Of a DNA stretch of 64,000 nt, positions 42,478 to 50,624 are shown in pieces (position 1 is the first letter of the stretch; each line of letters starts with the position of its first letter). This DNA comes from Gammaproteobacteria bacterium (GTDB lineage Bacteria; Pseudomonadota; Gammaproteobacteria; UBA4575), in contig JAWPMW010000001.1 in NCBI GenBank assembly GCA_033344735.1, positions 248,001 to 312,000 on the forward strand, read 5' to 3'. The position numbers were made by a program, and so were the translations under genes. The notes beneath the pieces are model-generated. The model searched no databases. It was not told the origin of the DNA and saw only the letters and a program-made list of their open reading frames with translations.

Positions 42478-43563
42478 ATGTTTATTCTGCAACGCTATAT
42501 AGGTTTAAGTGTAATACGTGGGTTTGTGTTGTTGGCGTTGATTATGGTGTCACTTTTTTCCATTATTCTTCTAATAGAAGAGTTGGATCAGGTAGGCAAT
42601 GGTAGTTATAACTGGGTGATAGCGGTTAAGTATGTATTGTTGCAGACTCCTAAATTATTATTGGATTTTGCTGCTTTTATTAGTTTGGTGGGCTCAATAC
42701 TAGCGTTGGGCTCTTTAGCAGGGAATCAAGAGCTAGTGGCAATTGAAAGTGTGGGGGTTTCTCATCGTAGTGTAACTAACTCTGTGTTGTTTGCTGCATT
42801 AATCTTGATGACTTTAGTCTTGATTAATGCTCAATTTGTTATTCCTGCAACACTACAGCGAGCTAATGTAGAAAAAACTTTGGCTATAGAAGGTGCTGGT
42901 GATTTTGTCAGTGAGGCAGGTTATTGGGCGCAAAGTAAACATCGATTTATTCATGTGAAAGCAGTTGAGAATGGACGTATTCCTACAAATGTGGAAATTT
43001 TTGAGTTTAATGATCAGCACGAATTATTACGCTATCTGCATGCAGATAAAGTTTACTTGGAAGAGGAGACTAAATGGGTTTTGCAGGGTGTAAAAGTTAA
43101 GCATCTGGTTGAAGGCCGTTTGCAGGTAAATCATTTAGACGCAATGAATTGGAATTCCTTTTTGACTGCAGCTCAGTTAGGAATTATTGTATCAAAACCT
43201 GAGGCTTTATCTGTCACAGATTTATATCAATTTGTACAAGGTTTGAAGCAGCGTGGAGAACAGTCGTATCGGTATGAACTGTTATTTTGGCAAAAAATCA
43301 TGATTCCTATATCTGCGGCAATTATGATTTTACTGGGAATGCCTTTTGTATTTGGTTCCCAGCGTTCTATATCTACCGGCAAGAGAATTACTTTTGGCGT
43401 GCTTGCAGGCGTCACTTTCTATGTGATTTCTCAGCTAATAGCGTATACCGGATCACTTCAGCAGTGGTCTCCAATACTAATAGCTTCTGCGCCAAGCATG
43501 ATAGTGTTAGTGATACTAATTTTTATTAAAATACGCTTGCCTAGCAAGCTCTCGGCTGCTTGA
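42478..43563 (+). CDS. lptG: LptG-like permease (YjgP/YjgQ family)
   Basis: Second permease of the pair. N-terminal YIGLSVIRGFVLLALIMVSLFSIILLIEELDQVG, the LVGSILALGSLAGNQELVAIESVGVS coupling region, the periplasmic domain and the C-terminal helices (IMILLGMPFVFG, LQQWSPILIASAPSMIVLVIL) are all in place. The length of 361 is normal. Its last 23 bases overlap the convergent metallophosphoesterase gene. Together with LptF it moves lipopolysaccharide, or perhaps another amphiphile, from the inner membrane to the Lpt bridge. Confidence 0.9.
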   Translation: MFILQRYIGLSVIRGFVLLALIMVSLFSIILLIEELDQVGNGSYNWVIAVKYVLLQTPKLLLDFAAFISLVGSILALGSLAGNQELVAIESVGVSHRSVTNSVLFAALILMTLVLINAQFVIPATLQRANVEKTLAIEGAGDFVSEAGYWAQSKHRFIHVKAVENGRIPTNVEIFEFNDQHELLRYLHADKVYLEEETKWVLQGVKVKHLVEGRLQVNHLDAMNWNSFLTAAQLGIIVSKPEALSVTDLYQFVQGLKQRGEQSYRYELLFWQKIMIPISAAIMILLGMPFVFGSQRSISTGKRITFGVLAGVTFYVISQLIAYTGSLQQWSPILIASAPSMIVLVILIFIKIRLPSKLSAA

Positions 43564-44521
43564 ATTCCTGTTGGGTAGTGGCGATAAATTTTTTTAAACT
43601 TTCATTGAATGTATAACTCTGCTTGTTAATGTGCCAACCGAGTGAAGTTTTTTTGATATCAAATAATATAAATTCCGCTTGGTAATTTTTTATTTGATTA
43701 ATACTAGACGACGAAGACATGCCAATAATAGGTGTTTCAGTGTTATCTGTGTGTTTAATCGAGTCGTAACAGCTGTTATGCCCATGTCCATGTAACACTA
43801 GTTCAACGGGGTATTGTTGTAATAAGCTGGTTAATTTGTCTCGATTGAGTAGACATTTGCGCTCAGGTGTATGTGTTATCGTTAAGGGATGGTGAATAAG
43901 AACTACTTTGCAATAATTGGCTAATGATTTACTTCTAAGTAATGTTTCTAAACGATTTAATTGTAGAGTATTAATTTTACCAGTGGCGCGAAACCATGGA
44001 GCATCAAAGACACTGGATAAACCAATAAAGGCAATCTGTTTGCGAATGCGTACAATTGGGTATAGCTGATTTAGCTGTGTTAATGCTTTTTTAGATAATT
44101 CATCTTTTTTTTGGTCGTCACCCAGCATGTAGTTTTCCCATAGAGCAAAACTACGATCCCATTGTTCATTAACATATAAGTCATGATTGCCGGGGATGAC
44201 TGTAATTTTGTCAGAGGGGGCAACACTATTTAGCCATTGATGAGCTTGTTCAAATTCATCTTTTAATCCAATATGAGTTAAATCACCAGTGATTGCATAA
44301 TGATCAACATTGAGCTCACGAATTTCCTCTATAGCAAGATCTAAGATCCAGCGTTGATGTGTGTAGCGCCGCTTACGTAGCCACGACAAATAACCTAAGC
44401 TGCGTTTGTTGAGTAAGTTAAATGGATTTGGCTTATCAATGGAAGATAAATGCAAATCAGAAAGTTGCACAAATCGGAAAGACTCATTAGCATGCCCGCC
44501 TGTTTGACTGCTTTCATTCAT
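43541..44521 (-). CDS. metallophosphoesterase (calcineurin-like)
   Basis: A 326-residue cytosolic metallophosphoesterase with the full metal-binding set: D-L-H in VQLSDLHLSS, GDLTH, GNHD (IPGNHDLYV), HHP (LIHHPLTI) and GHGHN (LHGHGHNS). The family cleaves phosphomono- or diesters; LpxH and cAMP phosphodiesterases are relatives. It is transcribed towards lptG. Neighbouring lipid genes suggest a lipid phosphate or nucleotide-lipid substrate, such as removal of a phosphate from a head-group intermediate; this is inference. Confidence 0.85.
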   Translation of the reverse strand: MNESSQTGGHANESFRFVQLSDLHLSSIDKPNPFNLLNKRSLGYLSWLRKRRYTHQRWILDLAIEEIRELNVDHYAITGDLTHIGLKDEFEQAHQWLNSVAPSDKITVIPGNHDLYVNEQWDRSFALWENYMLGDDQKKDELSKKALTQLNQLYPIVRIRKQIAFIGLSSVFDAPWFRATGKINTLQLNRLETLLRSKSLANYCKVVLIHHPLTITHTPERKCLLNRDKLTSLLQQYPVELVLHGHGHNSCYDSIKHTDNTETPIIGMSSSSSINQIKNYQAEFILFDIKKTSLGWHINKQSYTFNESLKKFIATTQQEFKQPRAC

Positions 44522-44603
44522 TAAATTTAATACAATACTGTTTGTTGAAAATTGTGAGCTATTTGAAATAATTTCTTCATTATTTTAATTGGTTGAAAGC
44601 ATA

Positions 44604-45878
44604 ATGGGTATTAATTCAAGCGATCCGGCATTATATACAATTATGGATTATCACATTATAAATACATGCGATGTTGCATTGTGGGGTGTGCCCCAAGTTG
44701 AGCGTATTCGTAAAGTATTGGCTAAAGCAGGCAATTTCAATGAAATTTTAGACGTCAGTGAAGTGCAATCAGGACAAAATATCTTAATATTACGCGCTGA
44801 TTATCTTTACGAAGCGAATGTAATACAAAAATTGGTTGGTCACAGTAAGGCAATACTTACATCATCCTGCAATGAAAATCTTCCAACAGCAGTGTGGTGT
44901 AGCAATCAAAATGTACTAGATGCTGTTAAGCTGCTTGCTAATGAATCATCTGATTCTGGGTTAAAATCACTAAATGCCTTTTCACCGCAACAGCTGACTG
45001 GCGGCTATGATCCACGATTGCGCAAATATGATCTGGCACATGTGGTACATATTAATAATCGTGATAAAACAGTTATTGAAAACTATTTGTACGATAAATC
45101 ATATAAGGGAATTACCGATTTGGTTACTAAATGGTGGTGGCCATTGCCAGCTCGAGGAGTAGTTCGAAAGTGTGTATCAGCTAAAATTACTCCTAATATG
45201 GTGACGGGATTTGGCTGGATCTTAACAATAATTGCAGGCATTGCATTTTTTTATGGTGAATTGGTGCTGGGTCTATTGGCCGCCTGGGTGATGACATTCT
45301 TAGATACTGTGGATGGAAAATTAGCACGTGTAACACTTCAATCTAGCAAGATTGGTCATGTTATGGATCATGGCCTTGATATTATTCATCCACCAATCTG
45401 GTATTGGTGTTGGGCGACTGGTTTAGGTGTGAGTCAAATTACTTTTATGGGTATATCTTTGACAGTCTTAGACTGGGTATGGTTGATGCTAGCTGCGTAT
45501 GTCGGTGGTAGAGTTTTTGAAGGCTTATTTCAGTTACTGTTTAATGACATTAGCATCTTCTGCTGGAAGCCGATTGATTCATTCCATCGCTTAATAACGG
45601 CGCGTCGAAATCCATGCATTATTATGTTGACTGTAGCTGTACTAATTGCCGATCCGGAGCTAGGTTTTATGTGGGTGGTCGCGTGGTCAGTGATATCAAC
45701 GCTAGTGTTAGCTATTCGTTTTTTAATGGCATGTTTAGAGAGAATTTTCAATGGGCCACTTGAGTCGTGGGTGGAAAATATCAACCCTGATAAAAGCGAC
45801 GCTTCATTAGCGGTTAGAATGTTTACTGGCTATCCTGCGCAAAAAACAATTGCACCTTTACTGAATGCGACAAAATAG
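44604..45878 (+). CDS. CDP-alcohol phosphotransferase with nucleotidyltransferase-like N-terminal domain
   Basis: Membrane enzyme that moves a phospho-alcohol or phosphatidyl group from a CDP-linked donor. The motif D-x2-D-G-x2-A-R-x8-G-x3-D-x3-D is complete: D234, D237, G238, R242, G251, D255, D259, in a bundle of about six helices. The first ~150 residues look like a worn nucleotidyltransferase domain (ILILRADYLYEANVI), recalling the two-domain archaeal IPCT-DIPPS layout. ATG 44604 is chosen because GAAAG lies five bases ahead; a TTG at 44589 has no ribosome site. It starts a three-gene + strand operon with the kinase and the Tam41-like gene. Confidence 0.85.
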   Translation: MGINSSDPALYTIMDYHIINTCDVALWGVPQVERIRKVLAKAGNFNEILDVSEVQSGQNILILRADYLYEANVIQKLVGHSKAILTSSCNENLPTAVWCSNQNVLDAVKLLANESSDSGLKSLNAFSPQQLTGGYDPRLRKYDLAHVVHINNRDKTVIENYLYDKSYKGITDLVTKWWWPLPARGVVRKCVSAKITPNMVTGFGWILTIIAGIAFFYGELVLGLLAAWVMTFLDTVDGKLARVTLQSSKIGHVMDHGLDIIHPPIWYWCWATGLGVSQITFMGISLTVLDWVWLMLAAYVGGRVFEGLFQLLFNDISIFCWKPIDSFHRLITARRNPCIIMLTVAVLIADPELGFMWVVAWSVISTLVLAIRFLMACLERIFNGPLESWVENINPDKSDASLAVRMFTGYPAQKTIAPLLNATK

Positions 45879-45886
45879 CTTATATC

Positions 45887-46873
45887 ATGTATGCCAATAC
45901 TATAGAGACTGCTGATATTGTTGCTATCAGTAATCCACGTAGTGGTAGAAATAAACGTGGAGGGTTTGAGTTATTTACAAAAGTGTTAGAACAATATCCT
46001 ACTATTGAGCATATTGTTACAAACCATGAAAATAATCTTTTAGACGCGCTAGATGCTTGCAAGCAACATAAAATTAAAATAATTATCGTCAATGGCGGTG
46101 ATGGTACCTTATTGCAGGTGCTTACTTATCTAAAGATAAAGATGCATCATGCATACCAGCCTAGTCTAGTATTGTTAAAAGCTGGAACAACGAGCATGGC
46201 ATTTGGTGATGTAGGGTGTAAGGGTAAGTTGAAGCAAGTGATTGACAAAATTATCAATTATGTAAAAGGTGATAAAAAAGTATTAAAAGAAACTTTTAGG
46301 CCGGTTCTGCAAATGACATTACCAGAGAAAGACATTGACGTATGTGGCATGTTTTTTGGTGCCGGTGCAATTTATAATGGCATACTGTACTGTCGGCAAA
46401 ACATACATACCAAAGGTTTACGTGGTGAGCTGGGGCCTTCAATGGCGATGATTCGTTATATTTTTGATTGGATTACTGTAAATAAACTCACAACATCGTC
46501 TTATGCAGTCATTCAGACTGATGAAAATTCTATGATAAAAGGCGATTTTAATATTATTACAGCGACTACATTAAATCGATTATTGATGGGTGTATTCCCT
46601 TTTTGGGGGAGTGGGCGATCAAATAACAATATTTCGCTTACATTAATAAAAAAGAATGCTCCGAAAGCTACTAAAGCATTAACTAAAATACTCCGAGGTG
46701 TAGATCCGTGTGTAGAGAAACATGCTGACTTCTATCATAGCTTCTGTCCGCAAAAAACCATATTGAATATTCAAGATGGATTTACTTTGGATGGCGAGCT
46801 GTTTGGTGAACAAGGTATATCGACTAAAGTGATTCTACAATCTGCAGGTGATATTAAATTTCTAACCATATGA
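45887..46873 (+). CDS. diacylglycerol-kinase-family lipid kinase (ceramide/lipid kinase candidate)
   Basis: A 328-residue lipid kinase of the DAGK/sphingosine-kinase catalytic family. The nucleotide motifs are ISNPRSGRNKRGG (residues 14-26) and VNGGDGTLLQVL with G70-G-D-G-T74. The later FGAGAIYNGILYC and DGELFGEQG segments match the C-terminal beta-sandwich. It could phosphorylate ceramide, a sphingoid base or diacylglycerol. A bacterial ceramide kinase has been described in Caulobacter near its ceramide genes, so ceramide is a fair first guess. Its stop overlaps the next gene's ATG by four bases. Confidence 0.82.
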   Translation: MYANTIETADIVAISNPRSGRNKRGGFELFTKVLEQYPTIEHIVTNHENNLLDALDACKQHKIKIIIVNGGDGTLLQVLTYLKIKMHHAYQPSLVLLKAGTTSMAFGDVGCKGKLKQVIDKIINYVKGDKKVLKETFRPVLQMTLPEKDIDVCGMFFGAGAIYNGILYCRQNIHTKGLRGELGPSMAMIRYIFDWITVNKLTTSSYAVIQTDENSMIKGDFNIITATTLNRLLMGVFPFWGSGRSNNNISLTLIKKNAPKATKALTKILRGVDPCVEKHADFYHSFCPQKTILNIQDGFTLDGELFGEQGISTKVILQSAGDIKFLTI

Positions 46874-47769
46874 ATGATGCTTTATACCAGCATGTGTTTT
46901 CAAATTTGCAGTATCAACAAGACGCAGTGCTGGATAAGTTTGTTGAAGAGTTAAAATCTAAATTTCAAGACTCATTGCTAAGCATTGTTTTTTACGGTTC
47001 ATGTATGCGTACTCATGAATACGACAATGCCATGCTGGATTTTTATGTCATTGTTGAAGACTACAGTCAGGCATATTCTAATCGCTGGTATTCAATAGCG
47101 AATACACTACTGGCACCAAATGTTTTCTACCAACAAGTGCAAATAGATGGGCGTATCTACCGTGCTAAATATGCTGTGGTAAGTAAATCAGCTTTATCGT
47201 CTGGTGTTAAATCATTTCACCCTTATTTTTGGGCGCGTTTTACACAACCATTGGCATTAATTTATGTTGATCATGAGCAAGTAAAAAAATGGTTGGTAGA
47301 GGTTCAATGTATCGCTGCTTCGACATTTATACATTCAATTATTAATGTTGTTGAAGGAGAAATTTCTAGTGAAAAGTTATGGGTTAAAGGATTACAGCTG
47401 ACTTATGGTGCTGAATTGAGGGCTGAAAAGATGCAGAGGGCTAGTCTTATTTATCATTCGCAACGTGCTTTTTATGATGGCCTTACATTTAACATATTTC
47501 CTAAGAATCAGCTAGATTCCTTGGTAGGTAAAGCTAAGTTATTTGCCTCTTTGAAATGGAAATTAAGAAAAATCTTAGGGAAATTTTTATCGATACTGCG
47601 TTTAATGAAAGCAACGACAACTTTTGTTAATGGTGTTGATTATATTGCTTGGAAAATTGAAAGACATACGGGGGAAGAAGTGATTGTGAGTGAAAGGCTT
47701 CGTAAATATCCGTTGTTATATGGTTGGCCACTGCTTTTTAAACTCTATAAGCAAGGCAAAATTCGTTAG
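46870..47769 (+). CDS. Tam41-like phosphatidate-cytidylyltransferase-type nucleotidyltransferase
   Basis: A 299-residue protein resembling the Tam41/MMP37 family, which makes CDP-diacylglycerol. Seen are the nucleotidyltransferase loop FYG43-S44-CMR, the metal Asp57 in AMLDFYVIVEDY, the paired motif RWYSIANTLLAPNVFYQQVQ, and K100-Y101-AVVS, which matches the IKYGVVS strand of Tam41. The C-terminal half is helical and basic. The ATG overlaps the kinase stop, so the two proteins are surely made together. The natural reading is that the kinase product is the substrate here, giving a CDP-lipid for the transferase encoded upstream. Similarity is read by eye and should be tested by profile search. 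Confidence 0.62.
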   Translation: MNDALYQHVFSNLQYQQDAVLDKFVEELKSKFQDSLLSIVFYGSCMRTHEYDNAMLDFYVIVEDYSQAYSNRWYSIANTLLAPNVFYQQVQIDGRIYRAKYAVVSKSALSSGVKSFHPYFWARFTQPLALIYVDHEQVKKWLVEVQCIAASTFIHSIINVVEGEISSEKLWVKGLQLTYGAELRAEKMQRASLIYHSQRAFYDGLTFNIFPKNQLDSLVGKAKLFASLKWKLRKILGKFLSILRLMKATTTFVNGVDYIAWKIERHTGEEVIVSERLRKYPLLYGWPLLFKLYKQGKIR

Positions 47770-47837
47770 CACATTGTGCGCAAAAATAAAAATTATATTG
47801 TATAAATATTATATTTTGTAATAATTGTCCCATAGCA

Positions 47838-47864
47838 ATCTAGCGACTTAAAAAGTCGCTAGAT
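47838..47864. repeat. perfect 12-bp inverted repeat (hairpin)
   Basis: ATCTAGCGACTT, three A's, AAGTCGCTAGAT: twelve uninterrupted base pairs and a three-base loop. It lies 69 bp after the Tam41-like gene. No U-run follows on either strand, so it is not a standard intrinsic terminator. It may stabilise the 3' end of the operon mRNA or bind a protein. Confidence 0.6.
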
Positions 47865-47868
47865 CTAA

Positions 47869-47898
47869 CCTTAGTCCACTGGCTGGTAGTAACTAAGG
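47869..47898. repeat. second inverted repeat CCTTAGT-N16-ACTAAGG
   Basis: Perfect 7-bp arms around a 16-base spacer, directly after the longer hairpin. The pair fills the gap before the 92-aa gene and could act as a processing or operator element. Confidence 0.4.
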
Positions 47899-47987
47899 CT
47901 ATGATAACTATACTTAGGTTATTAATTAATGTTTGCAATAACATTGAGTTATGAGCGAAATGTAACAATATTTTTCAATTTAAGATC

Positions 47988-48266
47988 ATGAATGAAATCG
48001 AACGTAATAAAGTGAGATTGAAAAAATTGATGCTTGCTCATGGTAAAACTTCACGTCATATAGCAATTTTGTTGGCTCGAGTAACTGGCGATCCATTGTC
48101 TACTAGAACAGTGCAGTCTTGGAGCGCATCACCTGATTTGGTTAGTGCGCGTCCTTGTCCAGGCTGGGCTCTATATATTCTCGAATCCGAGTTACAGATT
48201 ATTGCTGAGGAGAGTTTAATGGATAGTACCCTTCGATATAATAATGTACAAAATAACTATAAGTGA
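47988..48266 (+). CDS. small putative helix-turn-helix protein, 92 aa
   Basis: I do not recognise a named family. The sequence is basic and helical. MLAHGKTSRHIAILLARVTGDPLSTRTVQSWSASPD looks like an HTH of the Cro/YdaS kind, with a recognition helix around STRTVQSW. GWALYILESELQIIAEE then forms a C-terminal helix. It is 218 bp downstream of the Tam41-like gene and overlaps the convergent 48257-48658 gene by ten bases. A small DNA-binding role is a guess. Confidence 0.5.
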   Translation: MNEIERNKVRLKKLMLAHGKTSRHIAILLARVTGDPLSTRTVQSWSASPDLVSARPCPGWALYILESELQIIAEESLMDSTLRYNNVQNNYK

Positions 48267-48658
48267 CTGTTCAATATTTCTTTGATCTCTGATGCCACAT
48301 TTCTAACTAGCCAATGCGCACATACTTTATTGTGAGAGTAGGGGATATCGAATATCTGCGCATTGATAGGAACTGATATTAATAATTTTTCTGGAAATAA
48401 AATATCTATTTGAGTAACCCATATCCAGTTGCCTTTACTTTGATGATTTCTGGAAGTTAGATCTAGAGGAAAAATGTAGTCTATATTATCTATGGTAGTA
48501 ATTTTTGTAGAAGCATTATTGACATGGCTTGATGCAACAAGTTTGGCCGCTACAATATCTTGATTCGTAATGTGATTTTGGTATGCGCGGATTAATTCTG
48601 GATGCGATAGATTGAAAAACGCATACAAATTGTGAATTTCCCCAATTTTACTTTTCAT
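48257..48658 (-). CDS. hypothetical protein, 133 aa
   Basis: Not recognised. Soluble, with alternating strand and helix segments, no signal peptide and no catalytic motif that I can identify. It has a sequence end (AHWLVRNVASEIKEILNSHL) likely to form a helix. It converges with, and slightly overlaps, the small HTH-like gene, and is divergent from pomA across a 269-bp gap. Confidence 0.55.
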   Translation of the reverse strand: MKSKIGEIHNLYAFFNLSHPELIRAYQNHITNQDIVAAKLVASSHVNNASTKITTIDNIDYIFPLDLTSRNHQSKGNWIWVTQIDILFPEKLLISVPINAQIFDIPYSHNKVCAHWLVRNVASEIKEILNSHL

Positions 48659-48801
48659 TATAATTTAAGCTCAATCTTGAATTATTGCTATCTTGGTCGA
48701 TAAAGAATAAATGATCAATTTTCTAGGATTATCTCTGAGATTGTCATTATGCATACTCAATATGCGGCTTCATCGGTAATTATCTACCATATATTTTTCT
48801 A

Positions 48802-48828
48802 TACAGATTTTAAAAGTCTTGCCGATAA
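48802..48828 (+). promoter_or_regulatory. FliA (sigma-28) promoter of pomAB
   Basis: TACAGATT, 11 bases, GCCGATAA: the -10 is perfect and the -35 matches TAAAGTTT at six of eight positions, at exact spacing. It is 100 bp upstream of pomA. The rest of the 269-bp gap (48659-48927) shows no gene. Confidence 0.75.
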
Positions 48829-48927
48829 AACCCTATAGCTAATTAATTAAGAATGCTAGCGCATTCATGTATTTCTATGTCAGTCAATAACTGTCATATC
48901 AATATTCATCTAGGAGGGTAAACAATA

Positions 48928-49689
48928 ATGGATTTAGCGACTCTGATTGGTCTGATAGGCGCGCTAATTGTAATCAGTATTGCAATTCTTTTAGGAGGTG
49001 ATTTTGGTACATTTATCAACATGCCTTCCTTGGTTGTAGTTATCGGTGGAACTTTTGCTGCAACATTGGCAAGAATTTCATTGGGACAATTTTTTGGTTC
49101 ATTTAAAGTGGGTCTTAAATCTATTATCCATAAAAGTGTTAATCCGCATCAATTAATTGAGGAAGCAGTAGAGCTTGCTAATGTGGCAAGAAAAGAGGGT
49201 ATTCTTGCGCTTGAAGGTCGAGAGATCGGTCATCCATTTTTAGAGCGTGGTATTAATTTATGTATTGATGGTCATGCGCCTGAAGTGGTTCAAAAGATGT
49301 TGAGTAAAGATATTAATTTAACCTTAGATCGTCACAATACTGGTATCACCATGTTTAAAGCAATTGGGGATGCAGCTCCCGCAATGGGAATGATTGGAAC
49401 ATTGATTGGTCTAGTGCAAATGCTTTCAGCGATGGATGATCCTAAAGCGATTGGTCCGGCAATGGCTGTTGCGCTGTTAACTACATTATATGGAGCAATT
49501 ATTGCGAATGCAGTAGCCTTGCCGATAGCGGATAAGTTAAAGAAGATCAGTGTTGAAGAGAAGTTGAATAAAAGTTTGATATTGGAATCAATATCATCTA
49601 TTCAAGCCGGTATCAATCCAAAGGTTGTTGAACAAATATTGCTGACATTTTTGCCAGAAGGCAAACGCATTACTGAGAAAAATGAGTAA
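48928..49689 (+). CDS. pomA: flagellar motor stator protein, PomA/MotA type
   Basis: Stator subunit with four membrane helices. N-terminal MDLATLIGLIGALIVISIAILLGGDFGTF and the MPSLVVVIGGTFAATLA helix are followed by the cytoplasmic loop and the conserved GDAAPAMGMIGTLIGLVQML and AVALLTTLYGAIIANAVALPIADKL helices. The length of 253 equals Vibrio PomA. The ribosome site AGGAGGG is strong. It is followed by pomB six bases later. Residues of the partner point to a sodium-driven motor. Confidence 0.94.
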   Translation: MDLATLIGLIGALIVISIAILLGGDFGTFINMPSLVVVIGGTFAATLARISLGQFFGSFKVGLKSIIHKSVNPHQLIEEAVELANVARKEGILALEGREIGHPFLERGINLCIDGHAPEVVQKMLSKDINLTLDRHNTGITMFKAIGDAAPAMGMIGTLIGLVQMLSAMDDPKAIGPAMAVALLTTLYGAIIANAVALPIADKLKKISVEEKLNKSLILESISSIQAGINPKVVEQILLTFLPEGKRITEKNE

Positions 49690-49695
49690 CTCAGT

Positions 49696-50613
49696 ATGAG
49701 TGACGAAGAGCAAACAAAAGAAGAAGGAGATGCAGGTGCACCAGCATGGGTAATGACATTTGCTGATTTGATGTCGTTACTAATGTGTTTCTTTGTACTT
49801 TTACTTGCATTCTCTGAAATGGATGCACAAAAATTTAAACAGTTATCTGGTTCTATGAAGCAAGCGTTTGGTGTTCAGCGACAGATTAAAGCAAATGATA
49901 TACCTAAAGGGACTAGTATTATTGCAATGGAATTTTCTCCAGGTATTCCTCAACCTACACCAATTCAGGTAGTAGAGCAGGAAACCTCAGATGACACTAA
50001 GGATAACTTGGAATTTTCAGAGGGCAGTGATGATGAAAATAAAAATCTTGCAGAAAAAATGTATGCTGCTGCGATTGACAGTATACGGGAAGAAGCTGAA
50101 AAGCTAGTTGAAGATCTGAAAGAAGAAATTGAAACGGGAATGTTGGAAGTAGAGTGGTCGGAAGCTGAGATTACTGTAAGGTTGAAAGAGAAAAGTACAT
50201 TTAATTCTGGTGAGGCAAAACTAAAATCTTCTTCATTTGAAATTATAGATAGAGTATCTAAGTCATTAAATAAAATTGAAGGTAATATTATTGTTGCTGG
50301 CCACTCTGATAATGTACCAATCAGTACCTATGAATATCGCTCGAATTGGGAATTATCTGCAGCAAGAGCAGCTAATGTAGTGCATCACCTAACAAAAAAT
50401 GGCAGGGTTGACCCATATAGAGTACAAATGCGAGCACATGCTGAAACAAAGCCATTAGTACCTAATGATAGCTTGGAGAATAAAGCAAGCAATAGAAGAG
50501 TGGAAATTGTCATCGTAGGTAATAACCATCTATTTGATGAGCTGCATAATAACTTTGGTATTGATGATGTGAATCAAGTTGTTGATGAGTTAAACCAACC
50601 GGAAAGTGAGTAA
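49696..50613 (+). CDS. pomB: flagellar motor stator protein, PomB/MotB type
   Basis: Ion-conducting, peptidoglycan-anchored stator subunit. One membrane helix follows AWVMTFADLMSLLMCFFVLLLAFSEMD, with the essential ion-binding Asp at D24. A plug and linker segment (KGTSIIAMEFSPGIPQPTPI) is strikingly like Vibrio PomB. A coiled-coil stretch precedes the OmpA-like domain with ELSAARAANVVHHL and NKASNRRVEIVIV. The PomB-like N-terminus supports Na+ use. It is encoded directly after pomA and before the HDOD-like gene. Confidence 0.93.
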   Translation: MSDEEQTKEEGDAGAPAWVMTFADLMSLLMCFFVLLLAFSEMDAQKFKQLSGSMKQAFGVQRQIKANDIPKGTSIIAMEFSPGIPQPTPIQVVEQETSDDTKDNLEFSEGSDDENKNLAEKMYAAAIDSIREEAEKLVEDLKEEIETGMLEVEWSEAEITVRLKEKSTFNSGEAKLKSSSFEIIDRVSKSLNKIEGNIIVAGHSDNVPISTYEYRSNWELSAARAANVVHHLTKNGRVDPYRVQMRAHAETKPLVPNDSLENKASNRRVEIVIVGNNHLFDELHNNFGIDDVNQVVDELNQPESE

Positions 50614-50624
50614 GAGTCACTGTC

